64,000 nt of DNA from Bradyrhizobiaceae bacterium PARB1 (GTDB lineage: Bacteria > Pseudomonadota > Alphaproteobacteria > Rhizobiales > Xanthobacteraceae): assembly GCA_002256345.1 (NCBI GenBank), contig NKIY01000007.1:96490-160489 (forward strand), given 5' to 3'. Every line of letters begins with the position of its first letter. The stretch's first letter is position 1. The notes under the pieces are model-generated. The model was not told the DNA's origin. It was given only the letters and a program-made list of their open reading frames with translations, and did not search any database. The translations under genes and the position numbers were made by a program. Positions 1 through 9,625 of the stretch are shown piece after piece.

Positions 1-3000
1 CCGGGAGTGGTGTAATCGACGCCATAACCGATGCTAAGATTACCGAGCGGCGCGCGCACCACGCCCCCCTGCTCGATGCTTGGCGCCAACAGCGTGAGGC
101 TTCCGAATGCCGAAAGCGGAGCGGCCGGATCGCTGCCGGCATAGCGCGAAATCGTCAGCTCGCGGCCGAGGGTCCACGCCGGGAATCCGGTTTTCGCCGA
201 CGGGCTGCCGGCAAGGATGATGCCCTTCGCGCCGGTCACCGGATAAATCTGTGCGGCAGTCAACGAAATGTCGCCGGCCGACATGATTCCGGATTCGTTA
301 GTCAGATTGATCTTGTCGACGGCGCGCAACAGGCGCAGATCGCCGCGGCTGGTCAGTTGTACCTTGTCAAAGCTGCGGCGATCGATCGACAGGCTGGACG
401 ATCCCGGCACCTGGATCGTCTGCCTGATACCGAAACCGACCAAATCCCGAATATCGATCAGGTCGGCGGTGACCGCCAGCAGGCCGACGCTGGCGCGTGC
501 GGAATTGCCCGTTGCATATGACCCACCAAAATGCACCAGCGGCATGGTGAAGTTATTGTCCGTCCCTGGATCACCCGAAACATTGGCCAGCCTGACATAG
601 GGCGCAGCCAGAGACACCTGTGCGGACTTGCCGGCATTGTCGGCCAGGCCATAGGCACCGGCATAAAACCGCAGGCTTTGGCTCAGATCGAGCGCAACCT
701 TATCCTCGAAGGTGATGAGGCCACTCGAATACAGCGCGACATTGGCGAATTGCCCACGCGCGATCTGATCGACGCCGATACGCCCGCGGCCATAGACCAG
801 GGCGGCATCACGCTCGTTCGGCTTCAAATTTGAAGCGAGGCCGCTGGTGCCCGCTGTCTGCACCAGCGTTAGCTCTCGCGGTATCATGACCGCCTGATCA
901 AGATTGGCGCGGGCGTAAAGCGGCGACTCCAGCGCGATCGCGAGCGTACCGCCGGCCGCCCCTGCACCGCCCGCCGCGGCGCGCATGGTGCCGTCGAGAT
1001 AGACGCCGCGATGCGACGACAGCGTGATGGTGCCACCATTGCTGGCGACTTCGGCTGCACGCGTCGCGCCGCGGCCTTCGCCGGTCGGGAAATCGAATAC
1101 CGCACGATCGCCCGATGCATCCAGAACCGCGCCGGGCCGGACGATGACGAAGGCATCACTCGACTTCGCGATGCCGCTGGCCTCCCAATCCAGTGCGCCG
1201 CCGATGGAAATCGTGCCACCGTCGCGAACCCAGCCATAGGTGCGCCCCGACGAATCCACCGCCGTCGCCGCGCGCGACGACACGTCCAGCACGGCGTTGT
1301 CGCCGATCCAGATCGCCTTGGTGTTGAAACGGTTGACCGCCCCGACGAGTGTTTCAAGGAAGTCCTGGTTGATGACGATCTTGCCGCCGGGGGCGGTCAA
1401 TTTCCCGTCGATGAATGTCGCGGCCACGCGGCCGGTGAGCGCGATGGTCTGGCCAGGATCGACGGTGATATGCGCGCCTTGCGATACCGCAATCGTGCCA
1501 CCGCTCCGCACATCGACCGACGACAGCGTGATGCTCGCGCCGTTACGCTGGGTCAAAACTCCCGCGCGCGGATCCTCGGGATAGAGCGGCGGCATCCACA
1601 ATTCGAGCGCTGCGGATGGACTGGCGCCGGTCGGCACCGCCATGGCGGCAGCCGTGAAGCGATAGGCGGGCATGGTGACATCGAGCGCAACATTCTTGCC
1701 GACGACGACACCATGGTGGCCGTTGACTTCATAGTTTGAAAAACCGCTCGCAAGGACGCCGGGATCGAGCCGCATCGGTGCCTGAACCGCGACATCGCGC
1801 AGCAGCGTTGTGCCGAACGGCAAAACGGTGCCGGCCGGAAGCAATGAGTCCGTCAGCGCGGGGCTGCCCGCAGCGATCGTCCTCAACGTCGGAGAAATCG
1901 GAATGCCGCCATCAAAAACACCCTGAGGAACGACGAAGCCCGTTGGCAGCGTGTTTCCGTTGTTCGACGAAGCTCGACTATTAAACATATAGTAGATGCG
2001 TGATCCCGCTGGAATGACCACGGTCGTAGCACCGGTATAAACGACCGAGCCGGTGCTGCCGTCAGGACGGAAATAGTTGATCGTCAAACGGACCGCACTC
2101 GCATAGGTGGGCAGAGTCCAGTCTTTCAACAGCAGCGTTCCGCCGTTCGTAGAGGTGAACTGGGGAGCACCGACCAGCACCTCTCCTGCTGCGGCTTTAG
2201 TAGCTGTGTAGTTGAAATCGACCGGCATCGTCTCACCCGCGCGAACGACATAGTCCTGCCGTGTCACGAGATCGGTGACGGCCTGATTTCCAGCACTAAG
2301 CACGGAGCTGGTTTGATGCTCGGTGCCGCCGATCAAGATCGCCGGCCCGGACTGCACACGCAACGTGCCACTGCCGGACACACCGAAGGCCCGCAATTCA
2401 CCGTCGAGCGTAAGAACTCCGTTATTCGAAGTCTGGACCTGCGCATCGGCTAACAGCGCGATATCGCCGCCGCGTCCGCCGCGGGTCTTGCCGCCGCGCA
2501 TCATCGCCCCGCCGGACGACACATCGATCACGCTGCCCGTCTTCATCGTCACGTCGAAAGACGATTCCAGGTTCACCTTGCCGCCATTGAGCGAGGCAAG
2601 CTCGGGCATCGTGGTGACGCCATCATTTCCATTGAACCACAGGCCGCGCAGATCGAGCGTCACGCCCTCGCGCAGAGTCACGCTTGCTTTGCCGTTCGTC
2701 GTCAATTCCCGGGTTATGGCGGTCACATTGGGCGTGCTGGCCGGCGTGAACCGGTTGCTGGCATTGATGGTGCCGCTGCGCGCCGTCACATCCGCCGCAA
2801 AGTCGATCACGGCCGCTGTGAGGTCGAGCGTGCCGGCGGTCGCCAGTGTCAGCGGTGCTTCGATGGCGATGTCCCGTCGGGTGCCGAACTCGATCCCGCC
2901 GAGCCGCATCGCGCTGAGATGCGCTGCATCGAACCATGCCGTGTTGCGGCGATCATCGGCGATGACGTCGCCCGCACCGATCTGGCTCCGGCCGGCATAA

Positions 3001-5303
3001 TTGCCGAACCGGATATCGCTATCGACGAGATCAACGCGGCCATAGGACGCGTAATCGCCCATCGCCAGCGTGCCTTCCCGGGCGACACTGTTCTGCGTCA
3101 CCTTGTAGCCGTCGGTGATACCCGTCGCGCGGCGATTGACCTGCCCCTTGCCATTGATGACATCCGCGATGATGTCCGCATCGAACAGCACCGTTGGCGC
3201 GGTCAGCACAAGCCGCCCGGCATCGCGTCCGACGCTGTAGGCGCCTTCCCAGCGCATCGAGGTGCGGCCGCGATCGAAGATCGTGGTCCAGATCTCCGTC
3301 AGCCGGTCATCGACGCGACCTTGGATATTGTGATCGCGCCGGAAGCCGCCTGCGAAATTGACGAAATCCATATCGGCCGGGGCATTATCCACCGAGTAGC
3401 GCCGCCCGTCGCGGCCGATCAGATTGGTGGACCTGATCCAGCCGGCGGCATAGTCCAGCGAGCCGCCGGACAGATCGAACACCGCGCCGCGCTGCGCCAC
3501 GACCTCGGGCGCGAACAGCGTGATGGTGCCACCGACCGAGGCCCATTCCCCGATCGTATGCGTCCGCGTGCCGAGATAGCCGCCGACTTCCAGCAGGCCA
3601 CCGGCGGTGTAGTAGCGATCCGCGGTATAGCCGCCGGTGCCCTTGGGCAGCAGCACGAGGCTGCGCACGTCGATCCAGACTTCGTTGCTGATCAGCATGC
3701 CGGAGTCGCGGTTCAGCGGGCTGTCGCGCAGCTCCTCGCCTTGCACCTTCACCTTGACATTGTTGGAGTCCATCGCGAGCGCGACATTGCGTACGCCCGA
3801 CACATCGAGCCGCGCACCATCATCGGTCTGGATACGCTTCGTTGCCGAGACGGCGATCTGGCCGCCCTGCGCGGCGGTGTAGGAACCGCCTTTGAAAGTG
3901 ACCGTATTGCCCGAAACGATCTCGACGCGCGACTGGTCCTGCCGGTCGGCGATCCGCGAGAGATTATCGAAGACGCCCGTCGCCAGCGTGTTGGCCACCA
4001 GGCTCGCTTCGATCAGGCCATCGCGCTTGCTGTCGAGGGCTGTATCGGTGCTGTCGAGTTCGGGCAGGATCGCCGTCACGCTTCCACTGTCGAGCGTGAT
4101 ATTGCCGGCAGCGTCGGACGCACTGGTGAGCAGATGAATAGTGCCACGGGCATTGACCGATGTCGTTGCGGTGAGAATACCGCCCTGGGTCAGAGAGCGG
4201 CCCGCCAAGGTGATGTCGCCCTGCTGGGCAAGCACGAGGCCACTATTGCTAACACGGCCGCTGGTGCTGTTCGCCTTGAACTTCGGCGCAATTTCGATGC
4301 CACGCACCGTCGAGGTGGGATTGTCATTGGTGTTGAAGCCGCGGCGCAGCACGAAATCATCGCCGGCGGCGAGCAGCGTTTGTCCCTTCGGCGTCGAGAT
4401 CGAGCCGGCATTGCTAACCTCGGAGCCGATCATCAGCACATAGCCGCCGCCCGACGTCACCGAGGTCGGAGCCCGTGTCTCGACGACCGCCCCGGATTCG
4501 ACGACGACCTTGCCGCCCGCCGCCTTGAAGCTCGGCGTATAGACGGAGTTCGTCTGGGTGCTGAAAATGCCGGTGCTGCGAAACGCGGTATCGTCGATAT
4601 CGGCGGTAGAAGCGATCAGCGATCCGACATTGACCTGGCTATTGCCGCCAAAAATGATGCCGCTCTGATTGATCACATAGACATGGCCATCGGCCTTGAT
4701 CTGACCGAGGATCTGGCTCGGTCCGGCATCGCGATCGACACGATTGAGCGCGACCCAACTACGATTTCCCTGCTGGTCGAACGTCAGCGTGGTCCGTGCA
4801 CCGACGTTGAAACTCTGCCAGTTCAAGATGGCTTGTTGTGTGGTCTGACGGATATTGACCTCGGTCTGCCCCTTGCCGTCCGCAGCCTGTGTCGGCGCAT
4901 TGGCGCCGTCCCAGCGGCTCATATCCGGCAGCAAGCCGCCAGCACCGAGACCATTCGGCACCGCGACAGGCGCCGTCGCCGAGACTTGCGCCGCCGCAGC
5001 AGCAGCTCGCGCCGCTGCCTGAATAGACTGCATGTCTTGAACGGCTCGTGCGGCACGCGCCAGTGAATCCTGCGTCTGCCGTGCCGCTGCGGCAGCCTGT
5101 GCCGCGGCTTGGGTAGCGGCGTCAGCAGCAATGTTCGGCGCCGAGGCCGCACCGCCAGCAGCGCCGCCATTCAGCGCGCGCGCGTAAGCGGCCTGTGGTG
5201 CCCCCGCCACGATGGCGGCCGAGCAAACTCCTGCCAGCAAAACGAATTGACGGCGCTTCGAGTGGGAACGGGAAGCGCGAAGGTCAAAGCTGCGGTTCGG
5301 CAT
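1..5303 (-). CDS. Giant filamentous haemagglutinin-type exoprotein, copy B (N-terminal 1767 residues, runs off the left edge)
   Basis: This is a TpsA-type surface or secreted protein of the two-partner-secretion class. The reading frame is open from an ATG at 5303, preceded by AAAAGAG, to the window edge, so the C-terminus is not seen. In order it has a signal peptide (about residues 1-45), an Ala/Gln-rich helical stretch, and a haemagglutination-activity TPS domain with motifs such as ILNWQSFNVG and GQIKADGHVYV. It then has a long run of beta-helix-like Gly/Asn/Val repeats. It aligns collinearly with the 4326-residue protein at 12362-25342, so the two are paralogues. The TPS motif NPNGI, intact in the other copy, reads NQSGI here. 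It lies 151 bp downstream of its own STN-sigma-FecR genes. No TpsB transporter is visible in the window. The family assignment is firm; adhesin function is inferred. Confidence 0.9.
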   Translation of the reverse strand, partial: MPNRSFDLRASRSHSKRRQFVLLAGVCSAAIVAGAPQAAYARALNGGAAGGAASAPNIAADAATQAAAQAAAAARQTQDSLARAARAVQDMQSIQAAARAAAAAAQVSATAPVAVPNGLGAGGLLPDMSRWDGANAPTQAADGKGQTEVNIRQTTQQAILNWQSFNVGARTTLTFDQQGNRSWVALNRVDRDAGPSQILGQIKADGHVYVINQSGIIFGGNSQVNVGSLIASTADIDDTAFRSTGIFSTQTNSVYTPSFKAAGGKVVVESGAVVETRAPTSVTSGGGYVLMIGSEVSNAGSISTPKGQTLLAAGDDFVLRRGFNTNDNPTSTVRGIEIAPKFKANSTSGRVSNSGLVLAQQGDITLAGRSLTQGGILTATTSVNARGTIHLLTSASDAAGNITLDSGSVTAILPELDSTDTALDSKRDGLIEASLVANTLATGVFDNLSRIADRQDQSRVEIVSGNTVTFKGGSYTAAQGGQIAVSATKRIQTDDGARLDVSGVRNVALAMDSNNVKVKVQGEELRDSPLNRDSGMLISNEVWIDVRSLVLLPKGTGGYTADRYYTAGGLLEVGGYLGTRTHTIGEWASVGGTITLFAPEVVAQRGAVFDLSGGSLDYAAGWIRSTNLIGRDGRRYSVDNAPADMDFVNFAGGFRRDHNIQGRVDDRLTEIWTTIFDRGRTSMRWEGAYSVGRDAGRLVLTAPTVLFDADIIADVINGKGQVNRRATGITDGYKVTQNSVAREGTLAMGDYASYGRVDLVDSDIRFGNYAGRSQIGAGDVIADDRRNTAWFDAAHLSAMRLGGIEFGTRRDIAIEAPLTLATAGTLDLTAAVIDFAADVTARSGTINASNRFTPASTPNVTAITRELTTNGKASVTLREGVTLDLRGLWFNGNDGVTTMPELASLNGGKVNLESSFDVTMKTGSVIDVSSGGAMMRGGKTRGGRGGDIALLADAQVQTSNNGVLTLDGELRAFGVSGSGTLRVQSGPAILIGGTEHQTSSVLSAGNQAVTDLVTRQDYVVRAGETMPVDFNYTATKAAAGEVLVGAPQFTSTNGGTLLLKDWTLPTYASAVRLTINYFRPDGSTGSVVYTGATTVVIPAGSRIYYMFNSRASSNNGNTLPTGFVVPQGVFDGGIPISPTLRTIAAGSPALTDSLLPAGTVLPFGTTLLRDVAVQAPMRLDPGVLASGFSNYEVNGHHGVVVGKNVALDVTMPAYRFTAAAMAVPTGASPSAALELWMPPLYPEDPRAGVLTQRNGASITLSSVDVRSGGTIAVSQGAHITVDPGQTIALTGRVAATFIDGKLTAPGGKIVINQDFLETLVGAVNRFNTKAIWIGDNAVLDVSSRAATAVDSSGRTYGWVRDGGTISIGGALDWEASGIAKSSDAFVIVRPGAVLDASGDRAVFDFPTGEGRGATRAAEVASNGGTITLSSHRGVYLDGTMRAAAGGAGAAGGTLAIALESPLYARANLDQAVMIPRELTLVQTAGTSGLASNLKPNERDAALVYGRGRIGVDQIARGQFANVALYSSGLITFEDKVALDLSQSLRFYAGAYGLADNAGKSAQVSLAAPYVRLANVSGDPGTDNNFTMPLVHFGGSYATGNSARASVGLLAVTADLIDIRDLVGFGIRQTIQVPGSSSLSIDRRSFDKVQLTSRGDLRLLRAVDKINLTNESGIMSAGDISLTAAQIYPVTGAKGIILAGSPSAKTGFPAWTLGRELTISRYAGSDPAAPLSAFGSLTLLAPSIEQGGVVRAPLGNLSIGYGVDYTTP

Positions 5304-5416
5304 TGATATCTCTTTTGGCAGGAGCACATGTGTCGGCAACCGCGCCGCTCCCCTACGGAGCAAAGAGGTGCCTCACTTTGTCTGACACCGGCCAAAAACC
5401 AAATCTGAACCAAAAA

Positions 5417-5428
5417 CTTAATGACAGT
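5417..5428 (-). promoter_or_regulatory. Candidate ECF -10-like element upstream of exoprotein B
   Basis: In the 151-bp gap between fecR and the exoprotein, the minus strand reads ACTGTCATTAAG. Similar TGTC-containing words occur upstream of the STN gene and the sigma gene of copy A. The match is short and the -35 part is not clear, so this is only a candidate site for the cognate ECF sigma factor. Confidence 0.2.
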
Positions 5429-5454
5429 TTTGTATCAACACCGCGCCTCGGCGG

Positions 5455-6429
5455 TCAGCTCAAGAGAATGATGCCACCCGGAAGCGCTCGCGAACGCGCG
5501 CCCGTGGCCTTTTCGATCCAGCCGAGGATTTCATCGGTCCGCTCAGTCCGGAAACGGCCGCTGATCGTCTTCTGTCCAAGCGCCGCGTTCAGCACCATCA
5601 CCCGACCGGGCCTGTACCGATTGATCTCTGCGACAGCATCCGACAGCGGCGTGGTGCGAAACACGATGAAGCCATCCTGCCAGGACGTGACCTCCCGCGG
5701 ATCGACGGACGTGATCGGGCGGAGACCATCGCCATTATAGGTGACCTGCTGCCCTGCCGCGACTTTCCCCGACCGACCGCCGGCGGTGACCTCGACCGCT
5801 CCCTCGACGCAGGTCAGATACGTGCTCGATGCAAGCTGACGGACATCAAAACGCGCCATCTCCGCGATCATCCTGCCATCGCCGGCCAGTACGATCAGGC
5901 GCCGCGAGGCATGCGCCGGCATGGCGAAGGATGCCTGGCCGGAAATCAATCGAAGGCTCGGAGTCTCGCCCGTATCCGGCGCAATGCTTATGCTGGTTTG
6001 CGTATTCAGCCGCACGGTGACATCCGCCACATCGATGCGGCGCTGCTCGCCGGTCGCGGTGCGATAGTCGGCGCGCAATTCGTCGAAGGACGGCCACAAA
6101 TCAAGCGGCGGTTTCATCACGGCATAGGCCGCGATCGATGCAGCAAGCGCTCCGCCGCCGATGAATGCTGCGCGCCGGGTCATCTCTACTCTCGGCCCCG
6201 ACCATTTCGGCGCACCATGCGTCTCGATGAAGACGCGCCCGCCCGAACCGAGGGTCCGCCATAAATGGACCGCTTCGGCATAGGCCGCATCATGCGCCGG
6301 GCTGATCTGGCGCCAGCGCCGCAATGCCTCGGCATCGACGGTTGTTGCGTCGCCGGAGACCAGTTGCCGGACCCATCGCCGCGCATCGCGCTTCAGCACA
6401 TCGGCCTCACTCTCGGTGTCCCCGCTCAT
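5455..6429 (-). CDS. FecR-family anti-sigma factor, copy B
   Basis: This inner-membrane sigma-factor regulator has 324 residues. The N-terminal cytoplasmic part (about 10-60) carries the DUF4880-type sigma-binding signature with RRWRQISPAHDAAYAEA. A single hydrophobic segment at about 87-105 follows, then the periplasmic FecR domain with the typical WQDGFIVFRTTPL and INRYRPGR motifs. The C-terminal STN-like segment ends at the stop. The ATG at 6429 overlaps the stop of the sigma gene as ATGA, pointing to translational coupling and a 1:1 operon. By analogy with FecR, it should hold the sigma factor inactive until a periplasmic STN domain contacts its C-terminal part. In this locus that domain is probably the free STN protein at 7031-7720. 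Confidence 0.9.
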   Translation of the reverse strand: MSGDTESEADVLKRDARRWVRQLVSGDATTVDAEALRRWRQISPAHDAAYAEAVHLWRTLGSGGRVFIETHGAPKWSGPRVEMTRRAAFIGGGALAASIAAYAVMKPPLDLWPSFDELRADYRTATGEQRRIDVADVTVRLNTQTSISIAPDTGETPSLRLISGQASFAMPAHASRRLIVLAGDGRMIAEMARFDVRQLASSTYLTCVEGAVEVTAGGRSGKVAAGQQVTYNGDGLRPITSVDPREVTSWQDGFIVFRTTPLSDAVAEINRYRPGRVMVLNAALGQKTISGRFRTERTDEILGWIEKATGARSRALPGGIILLS

Positions 6430-7034
6430 CGAACTGCTTTTCCGGGCCGCGTCGGTGGCACATTGCCCAGTCCGCCGGCCTTCTGATCAGAAGACACTTC
6501 TCGCGGCTCCGATCGGAACTGCCGCGAGACCAATTTCTCGAAACGGGCCGCACAATAATCGTGGGCCGTCTGTAGCTCCCGCTGCACGAAGCGCTCGGAC
6601 ACGCCAAAACGCGCGGCGATGTCGCGCCGGGACGCGCCTTCGAGACGGGCCGCGAGCAGGATGGCCTGCTGGCGTGCCGGCAGCTCGGCAATGATCTTTA
6701 CGGCCGCATCAAGCTCCGTGCGCCCCTCCACAATCCTTTCGGAGGACGGTGCATCGTCGGCAATGTCGAGCAATTCGTCGATCTCGGACGCGGTCAGGTG
6801 CCGGCCTTCCGCCCGCCTGTTATTGGAGGCGATATTGATCGCGATACTGTAGAGATAAGAATCCGCGTTACGGACGTCCGTCAGTTCGCCGCCACGCTTC
6901 AACCGCATCCAGGTGTCGTGCAAGGCATCGCTGGCGAGATCCGACGAGCCCAGATAGCGCGTCAGTCGTTTCTTGAGGTCCGCATAACGTGTCAGCAAAT
7001 GATGCTGAAGCGCGGCCCATCCGGCTTCGGTCAT
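6426..7034 (-). CDS. ECF RNA polymerase sigma factor (FecI-like), copy B
   Basis: A sigma-70 family protein of extracytoplasmic-function size (202 residues). Region 2 covers about residues 20-85, including SSDLASDALHDTWMRLKR and SYLYSIAINIASNNRR. Region 4 is a helix-turn-helix at about 125-175 with ELPARQQAILLAARLEG and RRDIAARFGVSERFVQREL. The ATG at 7034 was chosen because it forms an ATGA overlap with the stop of the upstream STN gene; an alternative in-frame start lies at 7073. The 3' end overlaps fecR in the same way. Expected role: transcription of the adjacent exoprotein gene and possibly its own operon when FecR releases it. The target promoter is not known. Confidence 0.9.
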   Translation of the reverse strand: MTEAGWAALQHHLLTRYADLKKRLTRYLGSSDLASDALHDTWMRLKRGGELTDVRNADSYLYSIAINIASNNRRAEGRHLTASEIDELLDIADDAPSSERIVEGRTELDAAVKIIAELPARQQAILLAARLEGASRRDIAARFGVSERFVQRELQTAHDYCAARFEKLVSRQFRSEPREVSSDQKAGGLGNVPPTRPGKAVR

Positions 7035-7720
7035 CGCGCGACACTCGCCGGCTGGACACTGGAACTGCTGCATTGGGCGAGCAGGTCCTGTGTGATCAAG
7101 GTCACGATGGGCTGCTCGAATCCCGGAGGTGGCGCCTCGCCGACAGGCAGACGCCGGACCATCTGAACAAACGCCGCATCCATACCGGGCTCGCCGGTCG
7201 AACTCAAAGGCTCAACCCTGACAACCTGACCGGACGAGTCGATCCAGAAGCCAATGGCCATTCGATAGCCGCCCTCGCGAATCCGCTCATCCGCGCAGAA
7301 CGCGCGTTTGAGGCCGGTCTGGACGCGCCCGTAATAGCTGCGGATACGCTGGGTCGGTTCGAGCGGAGGTGCATTCTGCACGGCGGGATCCACAACAAGC
7401 ATGGCGCCGTCCGTTGCCATGAATTCGGCGATCAAACCAGTCCCTGTGACCAGCCGGCGCAGCGCCGCAGCGGGCAACATCGGTCCCTTCACGGTAGTGG
7501 ATTGAAGGCCGGCCGCCAGTTTCGCGTCGTAAATGACCTGCCATCCCGAGGCGACGCTATACGCCTCGATGGCTTTTTCGAGCGATTGCGAAGGAAGATC
7601 GAAGTCAACGGGATCGTGCCGCCCCACCGACAGCGCCTGCGCCTCTTGCCCGCTTACCGCCGAGGAAAGCCCTCCGTTTGCAGTGAACGCAAGGCAAAGA
7701 GCGCAGAATATCGACTTCAT
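7031..7720 (-). CDS. Secreted STN-domain protein with TonB-C-like domain, copy B
   Basis: A 229-residue exported protein. An N-terminal signal peptide (MKSIFCALCLAF..., about 1-25) is followed by an STN (secretin and TonB N-terminus short) domain at about 35-100 with FDLPSQSLEKAIEAYSVASGW and a TonB-C-like domain at about 125-215 with YRMAIGFWIDSSGQV. The start at 7720 puts the signal peptide at the N-terminus; an upstream GTG at 7813 would add a non-signal extension. STN domains normally sit on TonB-dependent receptors and signal to FecR. Here the domain is separate and encoded first in an operon with sigma and fecR, so it is the likely periplasmic input of the system. The TonB-C-like half might interact with an outer-membrane partner; that part is inference. 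Confidence 0.8.
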   Translation of the reverse strand: MKSIFCALCLAFTANGGLSSAVSGQEAQALSVGRHDPVDFDLPSQSLEKAIEAYSVASGWQVIYDAKLAAGLQSTTVKGPMLPAAALRRLVTGTGLIAEFMATDGAMLVVDPAVQNAPPLEPTQRIRSYYGRVQTGLKRAFCADERIREGGYRMAIGFWIDSSGQVVRVEPLSSTGEPGMDAAFVQMVRRLPVGEAPPPGFEQPIVTLITQDLLAQCSSSSVQPASVAR

Positions 7721-7861
7721 ATTTGCTCGCACGGGCCGCAACACACCGCGACCACCACCGACGCCGGTCAACACGACCTTCTCTGGAGGATTACTCCATG
7801 CCGGGAGTTTCACGCTAGTGCGTCTTTCTTACAAACTTGTGTCACATATTTACGCCCCCGC

Positions 7862-9625
7862 TTAAGCGGTGGGCGGTTGGAAGATCTTGGCATGGCAAAC
7901 CGTGTCCGGCTCGTCCTTATTCAAGACATATGCCTCACCCGTTCCGAGGCGCTTGATAAATGCAGGATGGAGCCTGAACTGGTGGACAGATCGCGACGAA
8001 GCCGAGTCTGTCCGTTGACCATCAACGACCTGAGCGGTGTATTCGACCAGTTCCGTTGTCGAAAACAACCCGGCGACGATCTCTGCGTCTTCGGAGCCGG
8101 TCAACTCGTGGGTGATGAACGTGTTGACCGAGCCGATGACCTGACGTCGAAAGTCGTCCGAACCACTTGCCGAGAAATCAGCCCAACTCTGAGTAGTTAA
8201 GCAAACGCACGCCCCATATGACCTTCCCATATTGATCAGGTTCAGGGTCGTTGTCGGATTCGCGAAGAACGAGAACTCATCCATGATCAGCAGAATTCTC
8301 TTTCTGCTCTTGACCAATGTCGATTTCAGGTCGCCAACGATAAGCGATGCGAGCACCGAAGCCGCGTCGGGATATTGCAACGCTGGCAATCCGACATAGG
8401 CTATTCCAGACTCTTTGCGAAGCTGCCTCAAGTTGAGAATCGGACGGTCCTGCCGCCTCGCTTCGGCAATACTTAGCAAATGACCGAAGTCTGAATCAGT
8501 GATGGTCTCGACCACAGCTTCGAGACTTTCCATCACCTGCTTCTCGTTGCTGCGGCGCCGCACAATCTGTGCCTTCATCTGATCGAAGTCTTGCCGCCTG
8601 CCGGCGCCGCGCTTCGCGAGTCCCAGCATGTTCTTCACCGAGAGGCTTCGCGAAAACGTGTGCAGGTCCTGAACGATCCTTCCATATTGAAGTGCCTTGA
8701 ATGTCGTCTGCGCGTGAGCAGAGCTGAGGCCCTTGAAATGGGCTTCGCTCCACTCCCGAAGTTGAATCACAAGCTCTTTCTGCTCGGTCGGCCGTTTGCC
8801 GCTGAACGCGTCGTAAGCACAGCTTCGGGTCGGACGACCTGCATCCAGCGGGTAGAATTTGCGCTGATGCAGTTTTGCGATCTTTGCCAGCTCATTTCGG
8901 ACCTCCAGATCGCCCTTTCCATCCAGATAGATGACCGGGATGCCGAGACGCGCACATTCCGCGGCAAGCCGCAGGACTGTGACGGTCTTTCCTCGTCCGG
9001 ACCGGCCCGTCACCACCACATGGCGGGAGAGTTGGTCTAGGCTGATCCGTACAGCCATGCCGGTCATGGCATCTGCGCCAAGCAGAATGTGCAAGCCGGT
9101 GTAGCTCTGCGCTAAGCGCTTGATCAGATATCCTCTGATCCGCGCGTATGGTGGCGGCTTCCGCTGTTTCGATTTTCCGAAGACCTGAGAGGTGGGCGAG
9201 TTCAGTTCATCTTGCTGGAACAGCAGCCAAGAACCGCCAATGATCAATCCGATCGCGCCGGCAACCAGCCAAGTTGACGGCTGCAACGAGAGCACCAGCC
9301 ATCTGATCCAAATCGGATGCGAATGTCCGGAAGCATCCACGGAGCTGCTAAAGAGCCCGAAAAAGCCTGTCAGGTAGACGATGGTGTCACCGCTCAGCCC
9401 TCCCCATACGATTGCGAGAGCGCCGAGGGCAAGCGCGACAATGCCCGTCCTGGTGAGGTTGCCGAAAAACCAAGCCGGCAACCTGACTGCGAGAGCGGCA
9501 ACGATCCCCATCCACGACAGGACACCGAGACCGCAAATCGCAAATCCCAGTCCGCCGAAGAACATGGCGAAGTCATGGGCCGTCGTAGACGTATTCGACT
9601 GATCGTTTTTCAACTTAGGCACCAT
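7862..9625 (-). CDS. Membrane-anchored TraD/VirD4-like coupling ATPase
   Basis: A 587-residue P-loop ATPase. The N-terminal 135 residues hold about four hydrophobic segments (near 20-48, 58-75, 82-95 and 118-136). The motor domain has Walker A GRSGRGKT (207-214) and Walker B LLIMDEF (about 445-451), followed by an STQ-type segment with TTQSWADF. This layout fits type IV coupling proteins, which feed DNA into a conjugation pore. Its start overlaps the end of the upstream gene (9610-10245) by 16 bp, so the two are co-transcribed. No relaxase or mating-pore genes are visible, so it may belong to a mobilisable remnant. A HerA/FtsK-type DNA translocase with another role is an alternative. Confidence 0.8.
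   Translation of the reverse strand: MVPKLKNDQSNTSTTAHDFAMFFGGLGFAICGLGVLSWMGIVAALAVRLPAWFFGNLTRTGIVALALGALAIVWGGLSGDTIVYLTGFFGLFSSSVDASGHSHPIWIRWLVLSLQPSTWLVAGAIGLIIGGSWLLFQQDELNSPTSQVFGKSKQRKPPPYARIRGYLIKRLAQSYTGLHILLGADAMTGMAVRISLDQLSRHVVVTGRSGRGKTVTVLRLAAECARLGIPVIYLDGKGDLEVRNELAKIAKLHQRKFYPLDAGRPTRSCAYDAFSGKRPTEQKELVIQLREWSEAHFKGLSSAHAQTTFKALQYGRIVQDLHTFSRSLSVKNMLGLAKRGAGRRQDFDQMKAQIVRRRSNEKQVMESLEAVVETITDSDFGHLLSIAEARRQDRPILNLRQLRKESGIAYVGLPALQYPDAASVLASLIVGDLKSTLVKSRKRILLIMDEFSFFANPTTTLNLINMGRSYGACVCLTTQSWADFSASGSDDFRRQVIGSVNTFITHELTGSEDAEIVAGLFSTTELVEYTAQVVDGQRTDSASSRSVHQFRLHPAFIKRLGTGEAYVLNKDEPDTVCHAKIFQPPTA

Noticed and set aside
2919-5066. Long plus-strand open frame opposite exoprotein B
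   Set aside because: It is an antisense shadow caused by the strong codon bias of the exoprotein gene, with no ribosome-binding site and no domain. A similar long frame sits opposite exoprotein A (12350-14191).
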